Source: Vagococcus xieshaowenii
GTDB lineage: Bacteria > Bacillota > Bacilli > Lactobacillales > Vagococcaceae
Length of the DNA: 64,000 nt
Assembly: GCF_004792515.1 (NCBI RefSeq)
Contig: NZ_CP038865.1
Span: 1,558,501-1,622,500, forward strand
Reading direction: 5' to 3'
Positions 1 to 7,139 of this stretch are shown one piece after another (positions within the stretch are counted from its first letter, which is position 1; every line of letters starts with the position of its first letter). A model generated the notes under the pieces. That model saw only the letters and a program-made list of their open reading frames with translations, was not told the DNA's origin and did not search any database. The position numbers were made by a program, and so were the translations under genes.

Positions 1-175
1 ATTCATTCACCAGGTCATACTCCATTTCGTCAATAATTGCAGCCAATACATCCGCTTTGTGTTTATCAACTAGCTTATAAATATTGCTTGATAGCTCATT
101 CATGAAGCCGCTCAACTTGCTAACCTCTATTACTATCTTTTCTATTCCTTGCCCCTTGACGGTCTTATAAGCCAT
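1..175 (-). CDS. hypothetical protein of the mobile element, partial (3' end outside window)
   Basis: The reading frame starts with ATG at 175, stays open for 58 codons and runs off the left edge. A strong ribosome binding site (GGAGGG) lies 8 bases before the ATG, inside the end of the preceding small gene. The N-terminus begins MAYKTVKGQG and contains no domain I recognise. It is the next gene in the leftward early module, and its start lies 2 bases past the stop of the upstream gene, so the two are probably translationally coupled. Confidence 0.6.
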   Translation of the reverse strand, partial: MAYKTVKGQGIEKIVIEVSKLSGFMNELSSNIYKLVDKHKADVLAAIIDEMEYDLVNE

Positions 176-176
176 T

Positions 177-353
177 TTAGAACCCTCCTTTTCTCATCTG
201 ATACTTTTGTTCGTCATACTCTAAAACACACATTAGCGGCAATATAATAGCCAATATAATGAATATTTTGCCATTGAGATGTTGAACTAAACCACCTAAC
301 AAAAAACAACTAAGTAACAACATTAAAAATCTAATTTTTCTTATTTTCTCCAA
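177..353 (-). CDS. small membrane protein of the mobile element (58 aa)
   Basis: A TTG start at 353 sits 8 bases after a clean GGAGG; an ATG ten codons further in (323) is a possible but poorly placed alternative. An ATG that lies right behind the same ribosome binding site in another frame reads only nine codons before a stop, which argues for the TTG. The product has a basic N-terminus, two short hydrophobic stretches (about residues 9-23 and 30-44) and a charged tail ending MRKGGF, so it is probably a small inner-membrane protein. The family is not recognised. Its end carries the ribosome binding site of the following gene. Confidence 0.5.
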   Translation of the reverse strand: MEKIRKIRFLMLLLSCFLLGGLVQHLNGKIFIILAIILPLMCVLEYDEQKYQMRKGGF

Positions 354-378
354 TCTTCATACCTCCTAAAAGTTCTAT

Positions 379-397
379 CCCTTAGCTTGCCCTATGC
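379..397. repeat. 19-bp direct repeat, copy 1
   Basis: CCCTTAGCTTGCCCTATGC is directly downstream of the stop codon of the gene at 398-670. An identical copy in the same orientation lies at 1632-1650, just upstream of the integrase ribosome binding site. The two copies bracket the whole regulatory cassette. Confidence 0.8.
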
Positions 398-670
398 TTA
401 TAAAATAGTTTCTTGTTTTGATTTAAGAAATTCGATAACTTCCGACTTAATATATCTTTTTGAAGTTCCTACTCTAATAAAAGGAATTTCCTGGATTAAA
501 TATTTGTCTAAAGTGTTGTTAGCCATGTTAAGAAATTTTCCTAATTCCACTTTATTCATAACCTCAGGAATAGGATCACTATCCTTCACCATTTGTTCAA
601 TCGTTTGAAAAACCTTAGTAGATAATTCATTAATTAGCGCTTGTTCTACCTCACTAGATAGTAATTGCAT
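398..670 (-). CDS. helix-turn-helix/excisionase-like DNA-binding protein (90 aa)
   Basis: The C-terminal half (VMNKVELGKFLNMANNTLDK, followed by a FIRVGTSKRYIKSEVIEFL stretch) has the layout of the winged helix-turn-helix of excisionases and phage DNA-binding proteins: a helix-turn-helix, then a wing with a basic GTSKRY turn. I chose ATG at 670 because GAAAGGG lies 7-8 bases upstream. A TTG at 691 overlaps the stop of the preceding gene (TTGA) and is a possible coupled start that would give 97 residues. It follows the Cro-like gene in the leftward early operon. An excisionase role fits the position beside an integrase module but is inferred. Confidence 0.65.
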   Translation of the reverse strand: MQLLSSEVEQALINELSTKVFQTIEQMVKDSDPIPEVMNKVELGKFLNMANNTLDKYLIQEIPFIRVGTSKRYIKSEVIEFLKSKQETIL

Positions 671-681
671 TTGATTCACCC

Positions 682-709
682 TTTCACTCAACGTTTTTCA
701 CTCAACGTT
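682..709. repeat. 14-bp perfect tandem duplication at a gene junction
   Basis: TTTCACTCAACGTT occurs twice head to tail (682-695 and 696-709) across the end of the 688-867 gene and the start of the next. Loss of one copy would remove the stop and join the two frames. Confidence 0.8.
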
Positions 710-867
710 TTAATAGCTTTTAAAACACGTTCTTTACGTTCATCATTTAGCGGTGTGCGTAACCACACACTAAAACGGCTATCAGTAATACCCACTTCTT
801 GAGCTACCTCCCAATTACGTAAACGATTAGTAAAAATTAAATCTCTGATTTCTTGGTTTGCTTTCAT
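688..867 (-). CDS. small Cro-like/phage helix-turn-helix protein (59 aa)
   Basis: ATG at 867 follows GGAGGTGA at ideal distance. The product MKANQEIRDLIFTNRLRNWE continues with EVAQEVGITDSRFSVWLR, a compact helix-turn-helix with a recognition helix around residues 28-38. It is the first gene transcribed leftward from the divergent switch, the position of cro or of a first early regulator in temperate phages. It is preceded by a TTGACA promoter with an operator in the spacer. The stop overlaps the possible TTG start of the next gene. Confidence 0.7.
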   Translation of the reverse strand: MKANQEIRDLIFTNRLRNWEVAQEVGITDSRFSVWLRTPLNDERKERVLKAIKTLSEKR

Positions 868-880
868 ATTTTCACCTCCT

Positions 881-967
881 ACAACGCTGTTGTTAAACAC
901 ATAATAATACAACGCTGTTGTGCTTGTCAACAACAATGTTGTTTTTATTTTTATATACTGTTAGAAT
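881..967. promoter_or_regulatory. divergent switch region with three palindromic operators and two promoters
   Basis: Three sites of form ACAAC-N3-GTTGT lie at 881-893, 909-921 and 930-942 (centres GCT, GCT, AAT). The leftward promoter has -35 TTGACA (930-925) and -10 TATTAT (906-901) with an 18-base spacer that contains the middle operator. The rightward promoter has -35 TTGTTT (939-944) and -10 TAGAAT (962-967) with a 17-base spacer, and its -35 overlaps the third operator. The site layout resembles a lambda-like switch in which bound repressor can shut off both promoters. Confidence 0.75.
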
Positions 968-996
968 ATAAGAAAACGAAAGGGGAAAAACTATCA

Positions 997-1614
997 GTGA
1001 ATAAGATAAAAGAGGCTAGACAATTAAGAAAGATAAGCCAAAAAGAACTAGCTAATTTACTTGGTATTACACAACAGTCAGTTAGTTACTATGAAAATGG
1101 AAGCAGAACACCAGATGATGCTATGTGGGAAAAAATTTCCGAAGTTTTAAGCGTTAGAACAGAATACTTACAAGGAAACACTGATGATCCTTATGGATGG
1201 GAACTTTTGGAAGAACGTACTAATCTAAATAGAGAAGAAATTAAAGAAGAAATTGAACGTATGAAAAAGTTTAATCATGTTATAGGTGATGTTAACGATT
1301 CTCTAAACGTAATTGATCAGGCTGTTAATAATTTACTAGGAAACGGAAATACTGATAGAGCTATTCTTGATAATACTGCTTTACAACTATCTAAATTGAA
1401 GGATGAGCTGAATGAAAAATATGTAGACCCCAAAAAAGAACTATCTAATAAAACATCCGGAAATAATGATTTAAAAATCATTCATGGTAGGATAAATAAA
1501 ACAGAATTAGTATATGATGATTTAAATATTGATGCTTATATAAAAGCACTAGAAATATTATCAAACGCTAGAAAAGAAATACTAAAAATATCTGATGATT
1601 TATCATTAGATTAG
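997..1614 (+). CDS. XRE-family phage repressor (CI/Stl-like, 205 aa)
   Basis: A GTG start at 997 follows AAAGGGG; the frame is open further upstream but the promoter lies there. The N-terminus (VNKIKEARQLRKISQKELAN, then LLGITQQSVSYYENGSRTP) is a classical XRE helix-turn-helix over about residues 1-62. The rest is charged and partly coiled coil, and I see no S24 peptidase domain, so induction by RecA-stimulated self-cleavage is not indicated. It is transcribed toward the integrase and away from the Cro-like gene. It is the natural candidate to bind the three palindromes upstream. Confidence 0.8.
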   Translation: MNKIKEARQLRKISQKELANLLGITQQSVSYYENGSRTPDDAMWEKISEVLSVRTEYLQGNTDDPYGWELLEERTNLNREEIKEEIERMKKFNHVIGDVNDSLNVIDQAVNNLLGNGNTDRAILDNTALQLSKLKDELNEKYVDPKKELSNKTSGNNDLKIIHGRINKTELVYDDLNIDAYIKALEILSNARKEILKISDDLSLD

Positions 1615-1631
1615 CAAATATCCCCCCTTAA

Positions 1632-1650
1632 CCCTTAGCTTGCCCTATGC
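1632..1650. repeat. 19-bp direct repeat, copy 2
   Basis: This is an exact copy of the 379-397 sequence. It lies between the repressor stop and the integrase ribosome binding site (AAGGAGG, about 1658-1664). Confidence 0.8.
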
Positions 1651-1671
1651 AAAGATTAAGGAGGAAAACAA

Positions 1672-2886
1672 ATGGCTACAATTAAGAAATACACAAAAAG
1701 TAATGGTGAAGCAGCATATATGTTTAATATGTATGTTGGTGTGGACCCATTAACTGGAAAAAAGAAGAGAACTACAAGAAGAGGGTTTAAAACCCAAAAA
1801 GAAGCAAAGCTAGCATTAGCTAGACTGGAGTTAGAAATTGAAGAAGAAGGTTTAAAGCAAGTTACTAATTTAACGTATCAAGAGCTTTATGCCTTGTGGT
1901 TTGACCAATACAAACAGACAGTAAAAGAAAGTACCTGGGCAACCACCGCATCAGAATTTAAGCATCATATACTACCATCATTCAAAGATATGAGAGTTAA
2001 CTCTATTAATATGTCTATTTGTCAAAAAATAGCCAATAACTGGGCCCTTAACAAGCCTAATAGGTATAGACGTTTTATCCATTACGCAAGCCTAGTGTTT
2101 AAATATGGCTTACAGACAAGGGTATTAAAAGATAACCCAATGGACCAAATTACCATGCCTAAACCACAAGAAACATTTTCAGATGAAGAAGAAACAGAGA
2201 ACTTCTTTTCCAGGGAAGAACTTCTTTTCTTTCTAGACTTTGTAAAAGAAAACTTTTCTACTGATCGTTACCTATTCTTTCATCTTTTAGCCTTTACGGG
2301 TATTCGTAAGGGCGAGGCGTTGGCTCTCAACTGGTCTGATATTGATTTCAAGGAGAAACAACTATCTATAGTCAAAACGTTAGCAGTAGGCGAAAAAGGC
2401 CGTCTAATGATTAATACACCTAAAACTAAGAATAGTATCCGTAAAATCACTTTGGATGATGATACCCTATTCTTTTTGAAGAAATGGAGACAAGAGCAGC
2501 AAAGCGTACTGAATAGAATATCTAATACGCTCTCTCTATCTCAATTAGTATTCCCTGGTGTAACAAATGACTTGCTACAACCTAACATCCCTACCGAATG
2601 GATACAAACCATTTACCGACACTTAAAGAAGAATGGCCATGATGATTTTAAGAGAATCACCGTTCATGGATTTAGGCACACACATTGTTCTTTACTGTTT
2701 GAAGCTGGTGTCTCTATCAAAGAAGTACAAGTTAGATTAGGTCACTCAAATATTAAAACAACATTGAATATCTACACTCATTTAACGCAAGAAGTGAAGG
2801 CGGAAACGGCCAATACTTTTGCTAATTTTATGAAAAATGAGTCAAGGGGTATTCAAAAGGGTATTCAAAAAGGCTCCTCTCATTAA
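1672..2886 (+). CDS. int: tyrosine recombinase/integrase of the mobile element (404 aa)
   Basis: The protein has three parts: an arm-binding AP2-like N-terminus (about 1-58), a SAM-like core-binding domain (about 65-165) and a C-terminal catalytic domain. The catalytic set is visible: R212 in TGIRKGEA, a lysine near 251-253, H332 and R335 in VHGFRH, H358 in LGHSN and the nucleophile Y368 in IYTHL. It belongs to the Tn916/phage integrase class and would catalyse integration and excision. Its last codons and stop lie inside the hairpin that terminates the convergent rplT operon. ATG 1672 follows AAGGAGG. Confidence 0.95.
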   Translation: MATIKKYTKSNGEAAYMFNMYVGVDPLTGKKKRTTRRGFKTQKEAKLALARLELEIEEEGLKQVTNLTYQELYALWFDQYKQTVKESTWATTASEFKHHILPSFKDMRVNSINMSICQKIANNWALNKPNRYRRFIHYASLVFKYGLQTRVLKDNPMDQITMPKPQETFSDEEETENFFSREELLFFLDFVKENFSTDRYLFFHLLAFTGIRKGEALALNWSDIDFKEKQLSIVKTLAVGEKGRLMINTPKTKNSIRKITLDDDTLFFLKKWRQEQQSVLNRISNTLSLSQLVFPGVTNDLLQPNIPTEWIQTIYRHLKKNGHDDFKRITVHGFRHTHCSLLFEAGVSIKEVQVRLGHSNIKTTLNIYTHLTQEVKAETANTFANFMKNESRGIQKGIQKGSSH

Positions 2887-2897
2887 GAGAAGAGCCT
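2871..2897 (-). terminator. terminator of the infC-rpmI-rplT operon, overlapping the int 3' end
   Basis: AGGCTC and GAGCCT arms with an inner TCTC/GAGA helix (one mismatch) form a hairpin whose loop contains the int stop codon. Leftward transcripts continue into TTTTTGAAT, a U-rich tail. There is no T tract in the int direction. Confidence 0.7.
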
Positions 2898-2901
2898 AAA
2901 A

Positions 2902-2917
2902 CGTTGATAAATCAACG
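2902..2917. other. candidate attachment core: 7-bp inverted repeat with 2-bp spacer
   Basis: CGTTGAT-AA-ATCAACG is perfect and lies between the int stop and the rplT stop. Short inverted arms around a crossover are typical of tyrosine recombinase core sites, and the place is right for one. The other att end is outside the window, so this is inference. Confidence 0.35.
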
Positions 2918-2926
2918 ATATTTTAA

Positions 2927-3286
2927 TTATTTAGCTAAAGCGTCTTTAGCAGTATCAGCTAATGCAGTAAATGCAGCAGCATCGTTAACAGCTAATTCAG
3001 CTAACATTTTACGGTTGATGTCAACCTCAGCTAATTTCAAACCGTGCATCATTTTGCTGTAGCTTAAGCCATTCATGCGAGCTGCAGCGTTGATACGTGC
3101 GATCCATAATTTACGGAAATCACGTTTTTTCTGACGACGATCTCTGTAAGCGTAGCTGTAAGATTTCATCACTTGTTCTTTTGCTGTTTTGTATAATGTA
3201 TGTTTTGAGCCATAGTAGCCTTTAGCTAACTTAAGCACTTTTTTACGACGTTGACGGGTTGTGTAACCACCTTTAACACGTGCCAT
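2927..3286 (-). CDS. rplT: 50S ribosomal protein L20
   Basis: The 119-residue basic protein has the standard L20 sequence ([20 protein letters not shown] at the N-terminus). It binds 23S rRNA early in 50S assembly. It is the last gene of infC-rpmI-rplT, 54 bases after rpmI, with a good ribosome binding site (GAGGAA). In Bacillota L20 represses its own operon through the infC leader. The phage-like element is inserted next to its 3' end and leaves the coding region intact. Confidence 0.98.
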   Translation of the reverse strand: MARVKGGYTTRQRRKKVLKLAKGYYGSKHTLYKTAKEQVMKSYSYAYRDRRQKKRDFRKLWIARINAAARMNGLSYSKMMHGLKLAEVDINRKMLAELAVNDAAAFTALADTAKDALAK

Positions 3287-3340
3287 GTAAAATTCCTCCT
3301 CGGGTTTTCAATTCTGTTTTCTGTACTTTTCTACTGATTA

Positions 3341-3544
3341 CTATTTTTTCAAGTAAGTTAATTGTTGACGAATACGTTTGAAATCGCCTTTTGATACCAT
3401 ACTTGGACGACGTAATTGACGACGTTGTTTTTTAGTTTTTCCGTGGAAACGGTGACTTGTAAATGCACGGAAGCGTTTCAATCCGCCACCACCTGTACGT
3501 TTAACACGTTTCGCTAATCCGCGGTGAGTTTTCATTTTTGGCAT
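3341..3544 (-). CDS. rpmI: 50S ribosomal protein L35
   Basis: The 67-residue, very basic protein ([20 protein letters not shown]) is a standard L35. It is the middle gene of the operon, 26 bases after infC, with the ribosome binding site GAGGAAATACC before ATG. It is a structural component of the large subunit. Confidence 0.98.
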   Translation of the reverse strand: MPKMKTHRGLAKRVKRTGGGGLKRFRAFTSHRFHGKTKKQRRQLRRPSMVSKGDFKRIRQQLTYLKK

Positions 3545-3570
3545 TGGTATTTCCTCCTCAAAATCTATTC

Positions 3571-4092
3571 TTACTTCTCGTTTTTTGGTGCCAGCATTAG
3601 AAACATGCTACGGCCTTCCATCTTAGGTTTAACTTCGATATCGGCAATATCTTTAGCTTCTTCTGCAAAGCGTGTTAAGACGTCCTGACCAATTTGCTTA
3701 TGCGTAATGGCACGACCTCTAAAACGGATAGATGCTTTAACTTTATCTCCACTTTCAAGAAACTTACGTGCTTGACGTAGCTTCGTATTAAAGTCATTAT
3801 CTTCAATCGTAGGACTCAATCTAACTTCCTTAACATTCACTACTTTTTGTTTTTTGCGAGCTTCGCGGGCTTTCTTTTGTTGCTCAAAACGGTATTTACC
3901 GTGATCCATGATACGAGCAACTGGCGGTTTAGCATTAGGGGACACAAGCACAACATCTAAGTTAGCAGCTTCAGCGATTGCTAAGGCCTCTGCTTTTGTT
4001 TTTACTCCTAATTGATCACCATCTTGAGAAATTAAACGTAACTCACGTGCACGAATGCCGTCGTTCACCATCATATCTTTAGCTATGGTCAT
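3571..4092 (-). CDS. infC: translation initiation factor IF-3
   Basis: IF-3 N-domain (about 1-75), a lysine-rich linker ([16 protein letters not shown]) and C-domain (about 90-173) are all present, 173 residues from the ATG at 4092. That ATG is only 3 bases after GAGG. Two codons further on, an ATA (4086-4084) lies at normal distance and starts the sequence [14 protein letters not shown], which lines up with the N-terminus of Bacillus IF-3 proteins that initiate at a rare AUU. The real start may therefore be AUA at 4086 (171 aa). Rare starts allow IF-3 to control its own translation. First gene of the operon. Confidence 0.97.
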   Translation of the reverse strand: MTIAKDMMVNDGIRARELRLISQDGDQLGVKTKAEALAIAEAANLDVVLVSPNAKPPVARIMDHGKYRFEQQKKAREARKKQKVVNVKEVRLSPTIEDNDFNTKLRQARKFLESGDKVKASIRFRGRAITHKQIGQDVLTRFAEEAKDIADIEVKPKMEGRSMFLMLAPKNEK

Positions 4093-4117
4093 TCACCTCT
4101 TAATAATATTTTTTAGA

Positions 4118-4258
4118 GAAAATGGCAGAAAAAAAGAGTTCTTTTCGCAAAGAACCCCCATTTATTCCATGTAGATAGTTACCTATCAAAAGAATTATCT
4201 AGCCCAGCAATAACAATCACTAAGGCGAGAAGCGGGAGCTTCTGCTTGATTTCTCGAC
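4118..4258 (-). promoter_or_regulatory. 5' leader of infC-rpmI-rplT (L20-type autoregulatory leader)
   Basis: About 140 transcribed bases separate the promoter from a leader terminator just before infC. The GC-rich segment around 4221-4260 can pair within itself (AAGCAGAAGCTCCCGCTTCT). Position, length and the terminator match the L20 leaders of Bacillota, in which excess L20 promotes termination. The family assignment rests on context and structure only. Confidence 0.7.
4129..4157 (-). terminator. leader terminator/attenuator before infC
   Basis: A 9-bp stem (GGGTTCTTT with AAAGAACTC, one G-U pair) with loop GCGA is followed by seven U in the leftward transcript, about 37 bases before the infC start. 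Confidence 0.85.
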
Positions 4259-4264
4259 CTCCTA

Positions 4265-4293
4265 ATAATACCAAATGATTTAGAGGTTGTCAA
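4265..4293 (-). promoter_or_regulatory. promoter of infC-rpmI-rplT
   Basis: Consensus TTGACA (4293-4288), a 17-base spacer and TATTAT (4270-4265), directed leftward. Confidence 0.85.
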
Positions 4294-4311
4294 CGATAAT
4301 TCTTATCTTTT

Positions 4312-5235
4312 TTACTTACCCAACAATCCTTTTGAAATATGATCAATATTCCAGGCCATCATATCATAGTACGTATCACCTTCTTCACCCTCTTTTGCTA
4401 ATGAATCGGTGAACACTTGAGACACAATAGGTGTTTTAGTTTCACGACTAACAGCTTCCATTGTTTTGGGTGATACACTTGTTTCAACAAATAATGCAGG
4501 AACTTGTTGTTCTTTTATAATCGATGCCACGCGTTGTATTTGTTCTGGTGTTCCTTGTGTGTCGGTATTAATTTCCCAAATAAATGCTGCTTGGCAGTCA
4601 AAGGCTTCCGCAAAATATTTGAATGCCCCTTCACTGGTGACTAATACACGTTGCTTCTCAGGTACTTGAGCAAATTTCTCCTTACCAGTTTCATACAATT
4701 TTTGTAATTTTTGATTATATGTTTTGGCGTTTTCTTGATAAAACGTTTGATTGTCTGGATCAATTTCGCCTAAATACTTAGCAATGTTTTCAACATATAA
4801 TTGTCCATTAACTAAAGATAACCAGGCATGTGGATCTTCTTGCCCTTCTTCACCTTTAGTTGTTAAAAACTTTGGTTCTACACCTTTTGATACCACATAA
4901 CTTACATCTTCCTTACGACTATTTTCAATTAGCTTTTGATACCATCCTTTGCCTGTTTCTAAGTTAAGGCCGTTTGAAAGAACAATATCTGCTTTTTCTA
5001 CTGACAAGGTATCTTGTGGTGTTGGTTCGTAACTATGAGGATCCGTTCCTCGTGTTACGATACTTGTTACGTCTACCTTATCTCCTCCAACTTGTTTTGC
5101 CATATCAGCAATAATCGAATAACTTGCCACAACCTTTAGTTTGTTTGCATCATCTGTTGTGTCACTTTTTTTACCGCAACCTGTTATAAAAATTAATAAC
5201 CCTAATATACTAACTGCCCAAAGAATTTTTTTCAT
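4312..5235 (-). CDS. efaA: manganese/zinc ABC transporter substrate-binding lipoprotein (EfaA/PsaA type)
   Basis: This 307-residue lipoprotein has a lipobox ending TGC with Cys20. It has the cluster A-I metal-binding fold with ligands H67 (DPHSYEP), H136 (DPHAWLS), E202 (SEGAF) and D277 (FTDS), the set known from PsaA-type Mn/Zn binding proteins. It would capture Mn(II), possibly Zn(II), outside the cell and pass it to the permease. The start overlaps the end of the permease gene by 26 bases. It is the last gene of an efaCBA-type operon and ends near the infC promoter. Confidence 0.93.
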   Translation of the reverse strand: MKKILWAVSILGLLIFITGCGKKSDTTDDANKLKVVASYSIIADMAKQVGGDKVDVTSIVTRGTDPHSYEPTPQDTLSVEKADIVLSNGLNLETGKGWYQKLIENSRKEDVSYVVSKGVEPKFLTTKGEEGQEDPHAWLSLVNGQLYVENIAKYLGEIDPDNQTFYQENAKTYNQKLQKLYETGKEKFAQVPEKQRVLVTSEGAFKYFAEAFDCQAAFIWEINTDTQGTPEQIQRVASIIKEQQVPALFVETSVSPKTMEAVSRETKTPIVSQVFTDSLAKEGEEGDTYYDMMAWNIDHISKGLLGK

Positions 5236-6079
5236 AGATTTTCTCCTTACGTTTAATAAAATTATTTTTTGGTGAACAAATAAATGATACTAAGAAAAAG
5301 AACGCACCTACTAAGACAATCGTTGAACTTGTTGGAAAGTCATAGTGAAAGCTAATCAAGACTCCTAGAATCCCCATCAAAACACCTAGAATAGAAGCAC
5401 CTATCATCATGTGTTTTAAATGTTTTACCCATAAATACATCGTAGCAGCCGGCGTTACTAATAAGGCAATCACCATCACAATTCCTACTTGAGATAAAGC
5501 AGACACCGTGAAAATAGTTAATAATATCATTAACAAATAATGATACACATTGGTGTTGATACCATAACTTTTTGCAACAACTGGATCAAAAGAACTAATA
5601 AAAAAACCTTGATAAAACACGGTTACCAACAAGAATACGACTGCCAAAATAATCAATGATTGCAACAATTCACTAGGCGTCACCGCTAGAACATTTCCAA
5701 ATAAAATATGATTCAAATCTGTCCCACTTTGTGCTCTACTAATTAAAATAACCCCTAAGGCAAAGAAACTACTCAAGATAATCCCAATTGAACTATCTGT
5801 TTTTATTGTGCTTTTCTTTGTAATAAATTCAATTAAAGCTGCTGCTAAAACACCAAAAAATGTCGCACCAATCATCATCGGAATACCTAATAAATAAGAA
5901 ATAGCCACACCTGGTAATACCGCATGGGATAATGCATCTCCCATCAATGACAGACGGCGTAATACAATAAAACTTCCTAACATACCACTTGTTAAACCAA
6001 TTAATGTCGAAGCAATTAATGCCGTCATCATACTTACTGGCACTTGAAAAAAATCAGCCAAACTAAAAATAATCGTCAT
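5210..6079 (-). CDS. efaB: manganese/zinc ABC transporter permease (EfaB type)
   Basis: This 289-residue ABC-3 family membrane protein has about eight transmembrane helices. The family pattern is visible near the N-terminus (GSFIVLRRLSLMGDALSHAV). It forms the membrane channel for the metal taken up by EfaA. Start and stop overlap both neighbours (4 bases with the ATPase gene, 26 with efaA), which indicates tight translational coupling. Confidence 0.93.
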   Translation of the reverse strand: MTIIFSLADFFQVPVSMMTALIASTLIGLTSGMLGSFIVLRRLSLMGDALSHAVLPGVAISYLLGIPMMIGATFFGVLAAALIEFITKKSTIKTDSSIGIILSSFFALGVILISRAQSGTDLNHILFGNVLAVTPSELLQSLIILAVVFLLVTVFYQGFFISSFDPVVAKSYGINTNVYHYLLMILLTIFTVSALSQVGIVMVIALLVTPAATMYLWVKHLKHMMIGASILGVLMGILGVLISFHYDFPTSSTIVLVGAFFFLVSFICSPKNNFIKRKEKIYEKNSLGS

Positions 6080-6813
6080 GACAGTCCCTCCTTTCCTTTA
6101 ACAATAGCCCCCATCCATTGACCATACACTTGTTGTAACGTCTCATCTGTAAATGTCGTCGCCACAGGACCTTGTGCCACAATCCCTTTATTGATGAGTA
6201 ACACATAATCAAAATATTGTTCTACTTTAGTCAAGTCATGATGCACCATTAAGATGGTCTTCCCTTGCTTTTTCAGTTCATTTAATACATTGATAATAAC
6301 TTGTTCACTCACGACATCAATCCCTACGAATGGTTCATCTAACAATAAAATATCAGCTTGCTGAGCCAGTGCACGTGCAATAAAAACACGTTGAAGTTGT
6401 CCACCTGATAATTCATTAAGTCCTCGCTTAGTGAATTCATGTAAACCTAATCGTTCAATACAATTTTGCGCAATTTCCTTTTCACGCTTTCCTGCTCTCT
6501 TCCACTTACGAAGCGTGGGATATGTTCCCATCAATACTGTTTCGAATACAGTGATTGGAAACGTTATGTCCACTTCAGACTTTTGCGGAACATAAGCCAC
6601 TTGAGTGTTTTTAGATAAAATACTTTTACCATTGACCGTTACTTCTCCTGATTCTGTTTTAATCAGTGATAAAATCCCTTTTAACAACGTGGATTTCCCT
6701 GAACCATTAGGCCCAATAATCCCTACCGTTTGTTTCAAAGGGATGTTTGTTGAAAGATTATTTAAAATTACATTCCCTTGATACGCAACGGTTAAATGTT
6801 TGATTTCTAACAA
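6076..6813 (-). CDS. efaC: manganese/zinc ABC transporter ATP-binding protein (EfaC type)
   Basis: This 245-residue ABC ATPase has Walker A GPNGSGKST (about 34-42), signature LSGGQ (about 135) and Walker B ILLLDEP. It energises uptake through EfaB. It is the first gene of the operon. The promoter lies about 30-55 bases upstream with a palindrome typical of Mn-responsive DtxR-family repressors across the -35. Confidence 0.93.
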   Translation of the reverse strand: MLEIKHLTVAYQGNVILNNLSTNIPLKQTVGIIGPNGSGKSTLLKGILSLIKTESGEVTVNGKSILSKNTQVAYVPQKSEVDITFPITVFETVLMGTYPTLRKWKRAGKREKEIAQNCIERLGLHEFTKRGLNELSGGQLQRVFIARALAQQADILLLDEPFVGIDVVSEQVIINVLNELKKQGKTILMVHHDLTKVEQYFDYVLLINKGIVAQGPVATTFTDETLQQVYGQWMGAIVKGKEGLS

Positions 6814-6840
6814 TCAAACCACCTCCTCTTATTACAATGA

Positions 6841-6883
6841 ATTGTAACCCATAAAAAAGTTTTAGGCAACCCTAAACTTTTTT
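6841..6883 (-). promoter_or_regulatory. efaCBA promoter with DtxR-family (EfaR-like) operator
   Basis: On the leftward strand -35 TTGCCT (6869-6864) and -10 TACAAT (6846-6841) are 17 bases apart. TTTAGG-N4-CCTAAA overlaps the -35 inside a longer A/T-flanked dyad (6853-6883). Such dyads are bound by Mn-dependent DtxR-type regulators of lactic bacteria. The EfaR-like protein encoded at 31849 is the obvious candidate ligand. Confidence 0.7.
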
Positions 6884-6884
6884 A

Positions 6885-6933
6885 TATTAAAAATAAAAAG
6901 TAGCGAACAGGCATAACGTTCCTCTTCACTACT
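6885..6933 (-). terminator. terminator of the 6946-8393 operon
   Basis: AGTAGTGAA pairs with TTCGCTACT (9 bp, one G-U), followed by TTTTTATTTTTAATA in the leftward direction. Confidence 0.8.
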
Positions 6934-6945
6934 TACTCATGATTA

Positions 6946-7134
6946 CTAATTTTCTCCCCATTCTTTAGGGCTCCAAAGTGTACCGTCTAACTGGCCTTCG
7001 AGCTGTTCCAAACGATTGTACTGCTCATTGACTAATTTTTTCAGCGATAAATATAATGCTTTTTCTTCATACGATGTCACTTGTGTTAACAAGGCATCAA
7101 TCTCGGTTAATAACCAATTTTGTTCTTCTTTCAT
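6946..7134 (-). CDS. small protein of unknown function (62 aa)
   Basis: The product is acidic and predicted mostly helical (KKLVNEQYNRLEQLEGQL has coiled-coil character); no signal or membrane segment is seen. I do not recognise the family. It lies 5 bases after the flavodoxin-fold gene and before the operon terminator. A co-translated partner of the oxidoreductase is possible but not shown. Confidence 0.6.
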   Translation of the reverse strand: MKEEQNWLLTEIDALLTQVTSYEEKALYLSLKKLVNEQYNRLEQLEGQLDGTLWSPKEWGEN

Positions 7135-7139
7135 TCCAA

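Larger units (their letters stand above)
1..2917 (+). mobile_element. right end of an integrated prophage or phage-inducible island (continues left of window)
   Basis: An integrase gene lies at the extreme right, preceded by a same-strand repressor, with a divergent leftward set of small genes. This is the lysogeny-module order of temperate phages of Gram-positive bacteria and also of phage-inducible chromosomal islands. The element stops at the transcription terminator of the rplT operon, which begins the ordinary core genome. The left end and most of the cargo are outside the window, so prophage and island cannot be told apart. The right boundary is inferred from the integrase stop and a short inverted repeat at 2902-2917. 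Confidence 0.75.
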
